DNA of 64,000 nucleotides. Origin: Sipunculus nudus (Eukaryota; Annelida; Sipuncula; Golfingiida; Sipunculidae). The position numbers and the translations under genes were made by a program. Under the pieces are notes generated by a model. That model was not told where the DNA came from, did not search any database, and saw only the letters and a list, made by a program, of their open reading frames with translations. This document shows, in pieces, positions 49,230 through 60,859 of the stretch; positions within the stretch are counted from its first letter, which is position 1, and every line of letters starts with the position of its first letter. Location: positions 81,204,556 to 81,268,555 of the forward strand of contig CM049310.1 of assembly GCA_026874595.1 (NCBI GenBank). Reading direction: 5' to 3'.

Positions 49230-50700
49230 GTGTGAAGTACAGGCACGCGACCTATGTTGATTACCATGAACCCGGGAGATTAAGTCACCAATAAACCACA
49301 AAAAGCTAGTTGCAATAACAGCTTATTGACAAACCACAAACAGCAAGTTCCTATTTGAGGTTCCTCGTTAGGTATAATGGAGCTAGATTCATATGTCGAT
49401 TCATATTGCATGGTCACGTTTTTTTATCTCTCGGTATGTATTGATTCGGTAGATTATAAATATAAATGGGACAGAAAATAGATTCATTCATAGAGGGAGT
49501 CGAGAAAATTGATCGATTTTGCATGACTGACGTCGTTACACGTAAAAACATGTCTGCCGAAGAAACGTTACGAGTGTTAGGGAACCTTCTCGTCTATCTG
49601 TGATTATAAACAGCTATTCACGGACTGGCTAGCATGAGAACAATGCACGATATCAGACATGGGGCCAGCCAGCCAGCAACACAGATTTATTGGCCGAGAG
49701 ATTGCATATAAGGCTAGTAGCAGAACTAGATAGAACCGGCCAGCAACATAGACGTTCCATGCATGCAGCGCTAGGCTTTCTCCAAGAATGTCAGGTCTGT
49801 GCCAGGAAAAACTTTCGACAGAGGTCTCTACAGATTGTATAAATACTAAGTGAATCATTAAACAGTGGATTAGTCACAATTCTGAGTGCACAATGAGCGC
49901 CACGACACCAACATTGATAAAATTATAAGCATCAGAAAACATAGAGTCGGGAACGCGTGCTGACGTCACTGAACCAAGAGCAATACACGACAGGTAAGAT
50001 AGGTGCTTACACCTGGTACAGATCCGTATTTGCAGTTCAGTCGCAACAATGAAACATTTACCAGTAATCCAGACTCTGTTTACCTTATCAAGTATGCTCA
50101 CTTTAATTTGAAATATTCCGAAGTATGGTATATCTGGATATAGGCCTATTTAGGGATCAGCATCTATACACCAGCGTAGCTAGATTACACATGCAATAAC
50201 ATGGTCTTGAATAAACGAGTTGTTTTTACTTATAGTGCATGCTAAGAGTCTTGAATAAGCAGCTACTATTAATTATCGTGATGTATGGCAAGGTGCTTCA
50301 CTCGCGGCGTGAACGATCAATATTAATTGTAATATGTGTAGAAAAAAAGCTGATTGAGAATAAGATGTATAATGCTTTATGTTTCATGTGGCCCGCCTAT
50401 TGATATATAGTCAGGCAGATAAGTGCAGACTACATCACTTCGTGATTCAAGTACAACATTTGGTAAATGTAATCCCTAGGGCCTATCTCTCTTTTTTTTA
50501 AAGTAAGCCAACAAAAATTTCAAGATGGCGGCTGTTTTCAAGATGGCCGCCATTGACCTCTGCGAGATCAAGCTTTTGGGAATAAAATATGACTCATTTG
50601 TCCAATTTTAATGATTTTTTTATTGAATATTAAAATTAAAGACATTCTGAATCAAATTCCAACCGAATATTAGCTCGAACATTCCTGCTTTTACTGGGTC
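49229..50700. other. Intergenic sequence, nothing recognised
   Basis: Only AAGATGGCGGC and AAGATGGCCGCC near 50,522-50,552, a repeated YY1-like word. No gene or transposon ends. Confidence 0.45.
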
Positions 50701-50709
50701 TGTTGTATT

Positions 50710-50790
50710 TGAGGTAATATTCCTCGGTTGAGATTTCAACTCCGGGCCTCTCGTCTTTGAGACCTGTATGGGCGCTACCTAGGCCCAAAA
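50710..50790 (-). mobile_element. tRNA-derived SINE head fragment
   Basis: The minus strand reads GCCTAGGTAGCGCCCATACA, then GGAGTTGAAATCTCAACCGA, the same head and box B region as the other copies. Confidence 0.6.
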
Positions 50791-50799
50791 ACTGGTTAT

Positions 50800-51980
50800 A
50801 TTATGTTTCTACGCTGTAAAAATACATTGAACTCTAAAAGCTTTTGAACTCGAAGAGGTAACACTGATACTTGATGCGTATTTTGAACATGTGGCATTGC
50901 GGCCAGAGGGGATTCATCCCATTATGATTTATTTTTTTTAATATTTGATAACATCTGTCATCTTAAAAATAAAATAACTCCTTAATAGTTCTAGGTGAAA
51001 GATTGTTATTTATCCCTTACAGAAAAGATCAGGTCATATTAACATTGAATTTTATAATCAGTGGTAAATCAAAAGAAACAACAGAAATATAACTAGTACT
51101 CTATAGGATAGTGTAAACGTTTGTATTTTAACAAGACTGTTGCAAGAATATTGGAAATCACCGGAAAGAACATTTTAGGGTGTTTTCGACCTTTTAAATC
51201 ATGGTATTCCGGTTAATTCAGGATTAGGGATCCTTTATACATTCAAAGGAAAGAGCGACACAATTCGTCATTGCATTTTCCGTACAATGTATAAGAGAGA
51301 CCGCCCTAGCTCTGATCAGGGCGCAATGTTCCCGTGGCCGTCTCTCCGAGTGCAGTGCCCCCTCATGATTTCCGTAAACGTAGACAACTCTAAAATGGAT
51401 GCCTTTACATGACTGCATGGTACGATTCCCGATGGCGTTCTGGTATTGCTAGATCCCTGATCTGATAAAAAAAATAATAATAACTGTGTTTTTAGCTTGT
51501 CTATATAGAAACAGTTAATTCTTGAATCATCTGATTGGTTCAGTATATAATTCCTGAAATAATTGAAATGGCGAAAAGAGTAAAATACATGAAATATTTA
51601 GATTTTCCCACTGATCTGTAAAAAAATCAAATTTGTACCTATAAAATTGTATTTTTTTTAAGAACTCCATACTGATTCACAGAAATGCCGCCCGCAAAAT
51701 ATGCCGCCCGGGGCGGACCTCCCCTCCCGCCTTACTAGATACGCCACTGTATAAAACACATGATCAAAAAAAAAAAAACTAGAACAGCGATTTAAAGAGA
51801 AATGAGCAGCAATCAAGACATTGTGAACTATTTAAACGATACTTAAACCTCCAAATGAAGATAACTCATATTGAAAAATCAATAAATAGGCAACACCATA
51901 ATTTATAATTATTACAGCAATTGTACTAAATTACATAAGCACAGAGTTAAAATTTTAAGGGGAACACATGACAACCGCCC
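50800..51980. other. Intergenic sequence, little recognised
   Basis: CCGCCCGGGGCGGACCTCCC and TAGATACGCCACTG near 51,700-51,750 look like a transposon terminus; no partner end found. Confidence 0.4.
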
Positions 51981-51984
51981 GTGT

Positions 51985-54056
51985 GTTTTTTTATGCCCCC
52001 GCCACAAAGTGGCCGGGGCATATAGTTTTACCCATGTCCGTCATTCCGTCCTTCCGTACTTCCGTCATTCCGAAATCAAACAGTTGTACGGACTTTTTTT
52101 CGCAATGCTTGCAGAAATTGGCCTGATTTTTGGTGTGTGGGCAGATATAGACCAGTTACAGATCGAGTTCGCGTTTCGTCCCGGTTGACCTACTTTTGAC
52201 CGTTTTACGGCTCCTAAACTTAGAAAATTTCATGTAAAATAGAAATTTCATGACAAATACACATGTACGGACTTTTTTTTCGCAATGCCTGCAGATATTG
52301 GCCTGATTTTTGGTGTGTAGGCAGATAATGACCAGTTACAGATCGAGTTCGTGTTTTGTCTCAGTTGACCTACTTTTGACTGTTTTACGGCTCGTAAACT
52401 TAGAAAATTTCATGAAAAATAGAAATTTTCATGACAAATACACATGTACGGACTTTTTTTCGCAATGCCTGCAGATATTGGCCTGATTTTTTTTGTGTGG
52501 GCAGATAATGACCACTTACAGATCGAGTTCGCGTTTCGTCCCGGTTGACCTACTTTTGACCGTTTTACGGCTCCTGAACATAGAAAATTTCATGAAAAAT
52601 ATGAAATTTCATGACAAATACACATGTACGGACTTTTTTTCGCAATGCCTGCAGATATTGGCCTGATTTTTGGTGTGTTGGCAGATATTGACAAGTTACA
52701 GATCGAGTTCGCGTTTGTCCTAGTTGACCTACTTTTGACCATTTGACGGTGCTCTAACATAGAAAATTTCATAAAAAAGTCCACATGTATGGACTTTTTT
52801 TCGCAGTGCCTGCAGAAATTGGCCTGATTTTTGGTGTGTGGGCAGATATAGACCAGTTACAGATCGAGTTCGCGTTTCGTCCCGGTTGACCTACTTTTGA
52901 CCGTTTTACGGCTCCTAAACTTAGAAAATTTCATGTAAAATAGAAATTTCATGACAAATACACATGTACGGACTTTTTTTCGCAATGCCTGCAGATATTG
53001 GCCTGATTTTTGGTGTGTAGGCAGATAATGACCAGTTACAGATCGAGTTCGTGTTTTGTCTCAGTTGACCTACTTTTGACTGTTTTACGGCTCCTAAACT
53101 TAGAAAATTTCATGAAAAATAGAAATTTTCATGACAAATACACATGTACGGACTTTTTTTCGCAATGCCTGCAGATATTGGCCTGATTTTTTTTGTGTGG
53201 GCAGATAATGACCAGTTACAGATCGAGTTCGCGTTTCGTCCCGGTTGAATTACTTTTGAACGTTTTACGCCTCCTGAACATAGAAAATTTCATGAAAAAT
53301 ATGAAATTTCATGACAAATACACATGTACGGACTTTTTTTCGCAATGCCTGCAGATATTGGCCTGATTTTTGGTGTGTTGGCAGATATTTACCAGTTACA
53401 GATCGAGTTCGCGTTTTGTCCTAGTTGACCTACTTTTGACCATTTGACGGTGCTCTAACATAGAAAATTTCATAAAAAAGTCCACATGTATGGACTTTTT
53501 TTCGCAGTGCCTGCAGATACGGGCCTGATTTTTGGTGTGTAGGCAGATAATGACCAGTTGCAGATCGAGTTCGTGTTTTGTCCCAGTTGACCTACTTTTG
53601 ACCATTTGACTGCTCCTGAACATAGAAAGTTTCATGAAAAATAGAAATTTTCATAACAAATGCATGTGTACTGACTTTTTTCCTCAATGCCTGCAGATAC
53701 CACCCTGATTTTTTATGTGTGGGCAGATAATGATAGTTACAGATCGAGTTCGCGTTTCGTCCCGGTTGACCTACTTTTCATTGTTTTACGGCTCCTAAAC
53801 ATAGAAAATTTCATGAAAGACAGAAATTTTTATGGAAAATGCACATGTATGGACTTTTTTTCACAATGCCTGCATATACTGGCATGATTTTTGGTGTGTT
53901 GCTTGATAATGACCCGTTACAGATCGAGTTTGCATTTTGCCCTTGTTGACCTACTTTTGACCATACGACACCTCCTGAACTTAAAAATTTTTTCAAATTT
54001 TACAAATGTTTCTAATTTGCCCCAGGCGGGGGCATTCGTGTCGTTCCGACACATCT
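51985..54056 (+). mobile_element. Helitron-like element with an 11-unit ~180-bp array and higher-order structure
   Basis: The 5' side has the foldback ATGCCCCCGCCACAAAGTGG and CCGGGGCAT (51,992-52,020). The 3' side is the hairpin GTGTCGTTCCGACAC followed by ATCTAG|T at about 54,031-54,055. Between them lie about eleven units of ~160-180 bp (GACCTACTTTTGACCGTTTT, GAAAATTTCATGAAAAATAG). Units 1-4 (52,088-52,790) are repeated as units 5-8 (52,791-53,490), each unit matching its partner better than its neighbours. No coding sequence. Inverted relative at 18,552-20,228. Helitron assignment is from the terminal signature. Confidence 0.8.
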
Positions 54057-54059
54057 AGT

Positions 54060-55285
54060 TTTTCCTTGGGTCTGTACTTTGTATAGAAACCAGCCGCTTT
54101 GGTGTACATATCTTTTTCTGTCATTAACTCATTAAATCAAGTAATTAAAACATTTTTTAAATATGAAAACAATACGATAATGAACGATGTTAAAAACTTA
54201 TATTACACTCGGATGACTTACTCCTGATGATTTGAATTCTCACAAAAATTATGAATGATGATGAAACAGACACTCGATTCAAGACATCAGTGTTTCCATT
54301 GAAACTGTCTCTGACCATAAATATCTGAAGTTAACTCATTCGCAGTCATCATATGATGGCAATGTTTTAACACATGGGGTATGTTGATAGTGATTAGGAA
54401 TGAAGGTAAGATGGATTTGACGAAATAAAAATTTCTGTTATTTCAAGAAATACTTTGCATAGTTTTAATTTTCTCGAGGCCTCTTGGCGTAAACGTGATA
54501 TATTTGTATCATTTTCTGTAATTATGGTCAGCTTGAGGCAAAAAAAATACACTTTTCTGGTGGACCTATGAAACCCGCAACAGAAGGTCCTGCTGAATTA
54601 TAATTTTTCAAATACAGTTTGAACCCTGGAGCAACATACAGTTGATGGGCGGCAACAAGTTGACATTAAATAAGTTTGTTTGCAAAAGAAGTTTAGTATT
54701 AAAGATTCCGAAAGCAGTTATAAAATGCATAAATCTGGTATAGTAACATTGTCTTTTCTTGAAAGAGGTTAACTTTAAGAAGAAAATAGATCTTTTGTAA
54801 AATGAAATTTCTTGACTTATTTATCTCAGTAGATTATGTAAACCTCTTTATAATTATAAATGATAATGTTCCTAAAGTCACATTGTTGTACAACGGTTAA
54901 GGCCGATTGCCAAAACTTGCTTGACACTAAATTCCTCTTGAGGAAACAAAAATCTCGCAGGTGACCCTGGTAAACAGATACAGCTACACACCCCTGTAAC
55001 ACAGGATGTTAAAATGTCAAATTAAGCCTACAACGGTCAAAGGTTCATGCAATTATTGCAAGTATGTTGTTATGTCCGCTTTTCGCATTCTGTATAAAGG
55101 AAAACATAAAATGCAAATTAAGATTTGACACATTTGTATAGTATTTATACCCGCAAAGCACAAAGGGAGGGATTGTAGACCTGTGGGCATGGCATAATTG
55201 GAAACTCCATACCTGATAACCTATTAATTGATATAAAGATGTTTGATATCTGACCACTTAAACAAATGGTTTGTATGTTTTGTAG
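54060..55285. other. Upstream region of the OLD-like ATPase gene
   Basis: No repeat termini or other genes. TTTGTATGTTTTGTAG immediately before AAAATG (55,271-55,285) could be a splice acceptor for a coding exon that follows a non-coding first exon. Confidence 0.4.
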
Positions 55286-55288
55286 AAA

Positions 55289-57013
55289 ATGTTGACTGCC
55301 GCCAGATTCCAGAACCTAGGATTATTTCGTGGAAATTTTGAACTTCCCTACAAGATAAAGCGGGAACGAGTCAACGTCCAACCGCGGGGGGTCCTAGGTG
55401 TGCACGTAGGTCATAACGGCTCTGGGAAGAGTAGTGTGGCTGAATTCTACCGGCGCTGTGTGTCCTCGGATATCAACTACTCTGACACCTTTATCCCTGA
55501 CCCGTCCAAACGAGCAGGGTGTGTCACCAAATATATAGCCACACTCAAGAGTCTGAAATCCTTTAAAACCCTGAATGAAGAGGAGACTGCCATAATAGAA
55601 GGATTTCTAGGGTTGAACTTACAAAACCCTTCCGATGATACCATCATAATCACTGCGGGGATTATTTATATTGAAAACAATGGGCCACGTGTAAGAATGG
55701 TCGAATGTAAAAGAGAAGAATCAGTTGTGGCTGCAGTTGAAATAACCGAGCGCAACGCCGACAACAAGTACGACGCTTCTACAAAGCGGTACCTGAAGCA
55801 TGTGGGTCATGTTTTGACAGATGAAGTTACTTTTAAAATAAAGGAATCAATCCTTGACAACTCAACAAATGACCAAGACGCTCAAACTGCTAAAGCTATG
55901 TATTCCTGCTTATTCGGTAGCCAGGGCTTGGTTTCCTTTATATTTCCACACAGAGGAATCGGACCAATGGACAGTTCAAGAAGTGTTAAGATGTCTCGAG
56001 CTGACCAAGGCCAAAATTACATAGACTCTGTAAGACGAGCTGAAACTCTCGTGGCTCTAATCAGACAAGTCAGGCACGAAGGACTGGAAGAGAATTTGAA
56101 GCAAAACTTTCAAAATGTAACTGGATCGGATGCGTATGAATTCAACTTAAACCCCGAAGAAGACCGTCTTGTCATTAATGACACACACACGGGAAGCGTT
56201 ATCGACTTGCTCAAGTCACCCGAGGGCATATACGAAGCATTCCTGTCATGCGCGGTTATAACCAATGCAAAAGAGTACACAACGATATTCTTTGATGAAC
56301 CAAATCGTTGCATGCATCCTGTCATGGTGAAAAAATTGAAACACCTGTTTGTAAAAACAGTCCAGGAAAAACCGGTAAGTATAATCATCAGCACGCATGC
56401 GCCAGAATTTGTCTCTCCGGAAACGTGGCACAATATATATTTTTTCCGCCGAACTTCCCCTGGAGAAGTTGAAAATCCCTACGTCGAACTTACATGCACG
56501 CGACTTAGGGGGGAGGAAATGGAGAAAATAAACCAATTTACGCAACCCCATTTAAGACAGATTTTATTTGCACGAAAGGTTTTAACTGTTAAAGGCAAGA
56601 CTTATGAGATCTTGGTCAATCAGCTCCTGAGGGAGATGCAGACAAGGACCAACTCCTTCACCCTATCAGACATTGAGGTGATCAACACTGGAGGTTGCGG
56701 GCTGACAAAGTCTGTGAAAGAACTTCTCGATGAACTTGAAATCCCATACAGAACACTTCTCCACATGGAAAAATTCAATGGTTTACTTGTGTCGGTTATT
56801 GAAAATGAGCTCTCGTTCACCGGAAACGTTGATGTAAGAAATAGTTTATCAGAATTATTGGCCAGCCTTCAGAAAAAGAACAAACCAGTCGAAGGAATCG
56901 ACTATCTTTCCTTGGAAAATTTAGAAACTATCGCTAAGTTGCTGATAAATGACAAAGAAAACAAGGATGTTGAAGACTTCATGAAATGTATCAAAGAATT
57001 GGCTGACTCATAA
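55289..57013 (+). CDS. OLD-like / ABC-type ATPase with degenerate TOPRIM-like C-terminus
   Basis: 574 residues in a single uninterrupted frame. Walker A GHNGSGKSS is at 41-49. The region 60-300 is a lid/insertion without a recognised fold. A weak signature-like helix LLKSPEGIYEAFLSCAVI lies at 307-324. Walker B with catalytic Glu is at 331-344 (TTIFFDEPNRCMHP), and the H-switch STHAPEF at 368-374. This order matches AAA_15/AAA_21 and OLD-family ATPases. Residues ~424-495 resemble a TOPRIM half (VLTVKGKTYEILVNQLL, INTGGCG), but the catalytic Glu of V-E-G is Lys435 and the D-x-D position reads LLHMEK, so nuclease activity looks lost. The remainder is helical. An in-frame TAG just upstream fits either a single-exon gene or a splice acceptor. 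Intron-free and bacterial-like: transfer, retroposition or an old domesticated ATPase are all possible. Exact function unknown. Confidence 0.85.
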   Translation: MLTAARFQNLGLFRGNFELPYKIKRERVNVQPRGVLGVHVGHNGSGKSSVAEFYRRCVSSDINYSDTFIPDPSKRAGCVTKYIATLKSLKSFKTLNEEETAIIEGFLGLNLQNPSDDTIIITAGIIYIENNGPRVRMVECKREESVVAAVEITERNADNKYDASTKRYLKHVGHVLTDEVTFKIKESILDNSTNDQDAQTAKAMYSCLFGSQGLVSFIFPHRGIGPMDSSRSVKMSRADQGQNYIDSVRRAETLVALIRQVRHEGLEENLKQNFQNVTGSDAYEFNLNPEEDRLVINDTHTGSVIDLLKSPEGIYEAFLSCAVITNAKEYTTIFFDEPNRCMHPVMVKKLKHLFVKTVQEKPVSIIISTHAPEFVSPETWHNIYFFRRTSPGEVENPYVELTCTRLRGEEMEKINQFTQPHLRQILFARKVLTVKGKTYEILVNQLLREMQTRTNSFTLSDIEVINTGGCGLTKSVKELLDELEIPYRTLLHMEKFNGLLVSVIENELSFTGNVDVRNSLSELLASLQKKNKPVEGIDYLSLENLETIAKLLINDKENKDVEDFMKCIKELADS

Positions 57014-58160
57014 TAACCAGTAGGTATTCAGAAACGTACAAAGGCTTTCTTACCCATTTATGTGTCGTGATCAAACAAGCTAATGCTTTAAGGGTGCACT
57101 TATAGACTCTTTAATTAATAAGCTATGCAATCTTAGTGATTATTTCATTTCGATATTAAATTTTGCCGGATAGCTCGTTTCATTATATACCATTATTCTT
57201 GAGGAAATCGCATATAAAAAATCCTTGAGAACGTAATATAAGTAGTCCAATAAATACCGAAAACAATCTCTGAGATAAGTCACTAATGACAGGATATAAA
57301 ATGAAGCCGTCATACGCACTGAGCCGCCATTGTTCTAAGCGCTCTTTAAAACAAGGCCCAGTTACCATGGTTGCATGAATACACTGAAGGGACACTGGCG
57401 CATAATCAACGGTGTTTTGGTAAAATATCATTCAGCGATTGGCGGATATCAAATTTGTCAGACAGTAGAGGTAAATAAGTAGTAAAGACATCGGGACCTA
57501 GCATTGTTTTTGCGGTAGGCGAATTTGGCCGATAAAGGGATGGCGAGTAAACGAGGTTACAGTGCAAAAGTATCATCACATTATATCTAAATTAAGTACG
57601 TTGTGGATCATGCTGATACGGTTATTACGAGAGGAAGGTTGTGTGTCGAATTCACTTTGCTTTGTCCTCACTGCCCTGATTTTTCAAGATAATGAAGTGC
57701 CAAGGAACCTTACCTTTCCTAGAGAAATAGACGTAATGAGTGTCTTGTGTAATTAACCTGTAAGCTAGAAGCTCTTTTTATTTATTAAGAGTGAATGCCA
57801 TGTGAAGTTCATTGTTTAATATTTTCTGTTTTTCTTATGCAAAATTTTAGTTGATGAGAGCATAGATATCTCTTGTGAGAATCTACAAATTATATAGAGA
57901 CCATTTATTAATAACTTGTTTAAAGGACTACTGTTTCTTCAGTTCTCGTTCTACCCTTTGCTCGATTACGACAGCACATAAAATGTTTTTACTTTGCTTT
58001 AATTGTTATTTTTTCTCTATTTTTTATTCATGTTTCTTTATCCTTTGTATACATGAATCCAAATGTGTGCCAAATGTTTTGTGAATTTTATTTTCTTCAG
58101 ATGATTCATATGCGCTATGTGCGAGCTTGTGATATTTTAAAATAAAGATATATCTGTATA
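57014..58160 (+). other. Presumed 3' region of the OLD-like ATPase gene
   Basis: A tandem stop (TAATAA) ends the frame. No other gene follows. The first well-placed AATAAA is at 58,141-58,146, so a 1.1-kb 3' UTR is possible but unproven. Confidence 0.35.
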
Positions 58161-58502
58161 TCAGGTCTTGTTCATTTAATCAACAGTCAGCCAAGATAAT
58201 ATATCTATGACCTAAAATGATAATATTGTTTGACTGGCGTGGTTTGGCTCCGCCTTTAGGGGGATTTATAGGGCGAAGGGTTTGCCTATAGTTAATGGTG
58301 GCTGGAGATATTTCTAAGCCTGGAGCATGCCTTGCAGTTGAGATTTGCTGTTTCGAGGAATTTACTGAAAATTATCCGGAGGGACTTCTTGGCATGTGAT
58401 ATCGTGATATTATTTTATTAAAATTAATCGGGTTGGAAATGTATAACAAGAAATTATTCATGATTGCTGGTGAGAGGATTCGAAAATCGTGTTTAGATGT
58501 TT

Positions 58503-58504
<2 letters not shown>

Positions 58505-58573
<69 letters not shown>
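58505..58573. repeat. Compound (CA)n(TA)n microsatellite
   Basis: About 17 CA units followed by about 17 TA units. Confidence 0.95.
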
Positions 58574-58579
<6 letters not shown>

Positions 58580-58909
58580 AACAAATCTGACCGTTTTTTG
58601 CGATGGGATAGATGAGAAAAGTTTGGCTTTTTCACAAATGTCGTGAAACGTGTTGCCCGTTTATTAATGTGACGTGCAGACTGGACTACATGTGTACCAT
58701 TGATCAAGCCGTTAATAGCTGACGACCGACAGAATATGCGACACTAAGCAGAATTGGACTCACAAGAGTTCGACTTTAGTTGATACAGATACGGATTGTG
58801 GAAATTAAAATCTACAGCCCACAATGCACCGGGCCTTTTAATGCATAGAAGGCGTAAATGTAGTTCATTCAAGCCTGTTGGACAATTATTGTTTCAGATA
58901 AAATATATA

Positions 58910-59625
58910 TTGTTACAGGTTCTCTTTTTATTATGTGACACGGGCGTAACTCCTGTTGTGGCACTCGTGTCTGGCCGCGTATTACATTCTGTCTTTAATC
59001 CGTACTGGTTGAACTCTCGTTGTCATGTTTAGCCTTGGGTTTTCACGCCTGGCCGAGGTCACGTGATGAGCCTGGTATGTAGAGATACACACAGCGCTGT
59101 TTTTCTAAAGAATTCCTGAAACGCGTGCTTACTGTGTTGTCCAAGATCTTATAGACTGTTCGAGAAGTGGAAAATTCTCGGCTTGAGGTGTGAAGGTATA
59201 TAAAGGGGCTGTGAACGGGAGGGCAGAGAACAGAGAAGATTATAGCGGACGCAGAAGCGTGTGTCAGATTCTAGGACCTTATCCGACTAATGCGGCAATT
59301 ATAGATTTTTAAAGACTTTCTCCTGGATTTTATGCATTTGGACTTTAGTTTACTTTCTGGGTTTTTGCAAGAACTTTCCACTGGACTGTCATTCTCCGAG
59401 AGTATACATTTAAAGAACTTATCGTGGTGACGGTGTTGGTCCAGGTACTGTGCACATTATTTTCTGTGTGATTGTATTGACTTGTTGCTATACCGCTGTT
59501 TTACTGTATAATTGTATTGATTTAGTGTATTGTATTGTTAGGGTGGTTTTAAGAATAAATTATAGTTATTTGTTAACAAAAAAAAAAAAAAAACAAAAAA
59601 AAAAACAAACAAACCACTGACTTCT
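58910..59625 (+). other. Promoter-to-poly(A) cassette, possibly a solo LTR or a retroposed non-coding transcript
   Basis: GGTATATAAAGGGGCTGTGA (TATA box near 59,197) is preceded by CACGTG (near 59,060). Some 350 bp of non-coding sequence follows, then AATAAATTATAG (near 59,553) and a long A-rich tract (about 59,578-59,610). A Pol II promoter and polyadenylation signal at this spacing suggest an LTR or a short transcription unit. TG...CA ends are possible but no target duplication was found. Confidence 0.35.
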
Positions 59626-60859
59626 TTATTCATTCCCCTAGACATTTCACGCTGCCTAGTGTTACAGAATCTGATTTTTTTTATCTCCATTACAAAATTT
59701 GTGTTCATCACGCATACGTGATCTGTTTATATTAGGTTCCGTAACAATATGCATTGTATTCACGGAATAATTAATGTTTTGTAAGCATGCGCATGTGTAA
59801 TGTAAACAAAAGGTGTTTCCTTGAAATTAAACAAATTTGTATTTTAAAGTTTGAAAGTTGAGAGAAGTAGCCCGGCCGTTACAAAGTACCCACCAGAAAG
59901 AGGTTTGCCTTGAGCAGAAACGACACCTGGCGGAAGGGTGTAAAAAAAAAAAAGAAACACTTGTCGGTAATTCCTTTTATCATTGATCACCGCTGAGAAT
60001 GTCTTCATGTCATCTCCATATTTGGTAGGTACTTTATACTGTAAAGCTCGTTTATACATTTGTATACATTTTTATAATTTTATTGTATTTTTGACCATGA
60101 AAATCTGTTCTGTCGTTCCCACCGTTCTAGTTTACACCAAGGGAATTAATTTTATGAACATAAAAGTAAACAGACCCGATAAATTGAACATGGGTGGTAT
60201 TATATATCTTTTACTCCGAGCTCCACACAGTTCAAAGATCTATGAGCCCTCACATTCCACAGATAACCTTCTGTGTGGAGAATGTCCAAACCTATGTCTC
60301 TGACCACAGACACATGGTGGCGCCGTACGGTTTTGTGAATTGTTGTGTACTTGCCTATTTTATACACAGTTTATACGCCTGCCTGTTTCTGCAGAGGACG
60401 CATTCATAGGCCTACAAATATTTAAGTCTACACACATATGAAATATCGACCTATTAAAGACGCCCGCTAGTAGACAACTACACGATTTAGGGTATGGCGC
60501 CGCCAGAGACACCTGGCGAGGAAGCCTGATACCTAGCTGATGATTGCATCTGAAACAAAAATACCTTAAAATCGGATTGCGAGTTATCAAATCTTTCAAT
60601 AATGTGAATAATCATAACCTAGCCATGTGGTACATGTGCAATGTTTTCACCGTCCTTGTTTGGTTGAATGGTCTGTCAGCAAATTTACACTAATTTTGAT
60701 CAGATAGAATTGGAGCTGCATGAATGATAGGCCTATGTTTTTTTAGAATGCATCTTTACCTTTGCGTAATCGGGCAGGGTGTTAATCCTAGCCGAGGATG
60801 GCTGCCATTCAATGATATTATAGTTGCCGCCTTTCTTCTGGCTGGTACAGCTGACAATT

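Noticed and set aside
50521-50560. Paired AAGATGGC words as a YY1-type promoter
   Set aside because: No transcription unit starts nearby, and the words may belong to an unassigned repeat.
56110-56820. Minus-strand open frames within the ATPase gene
   Set aside because: Shadow frames of the plus-strand coding sequence.
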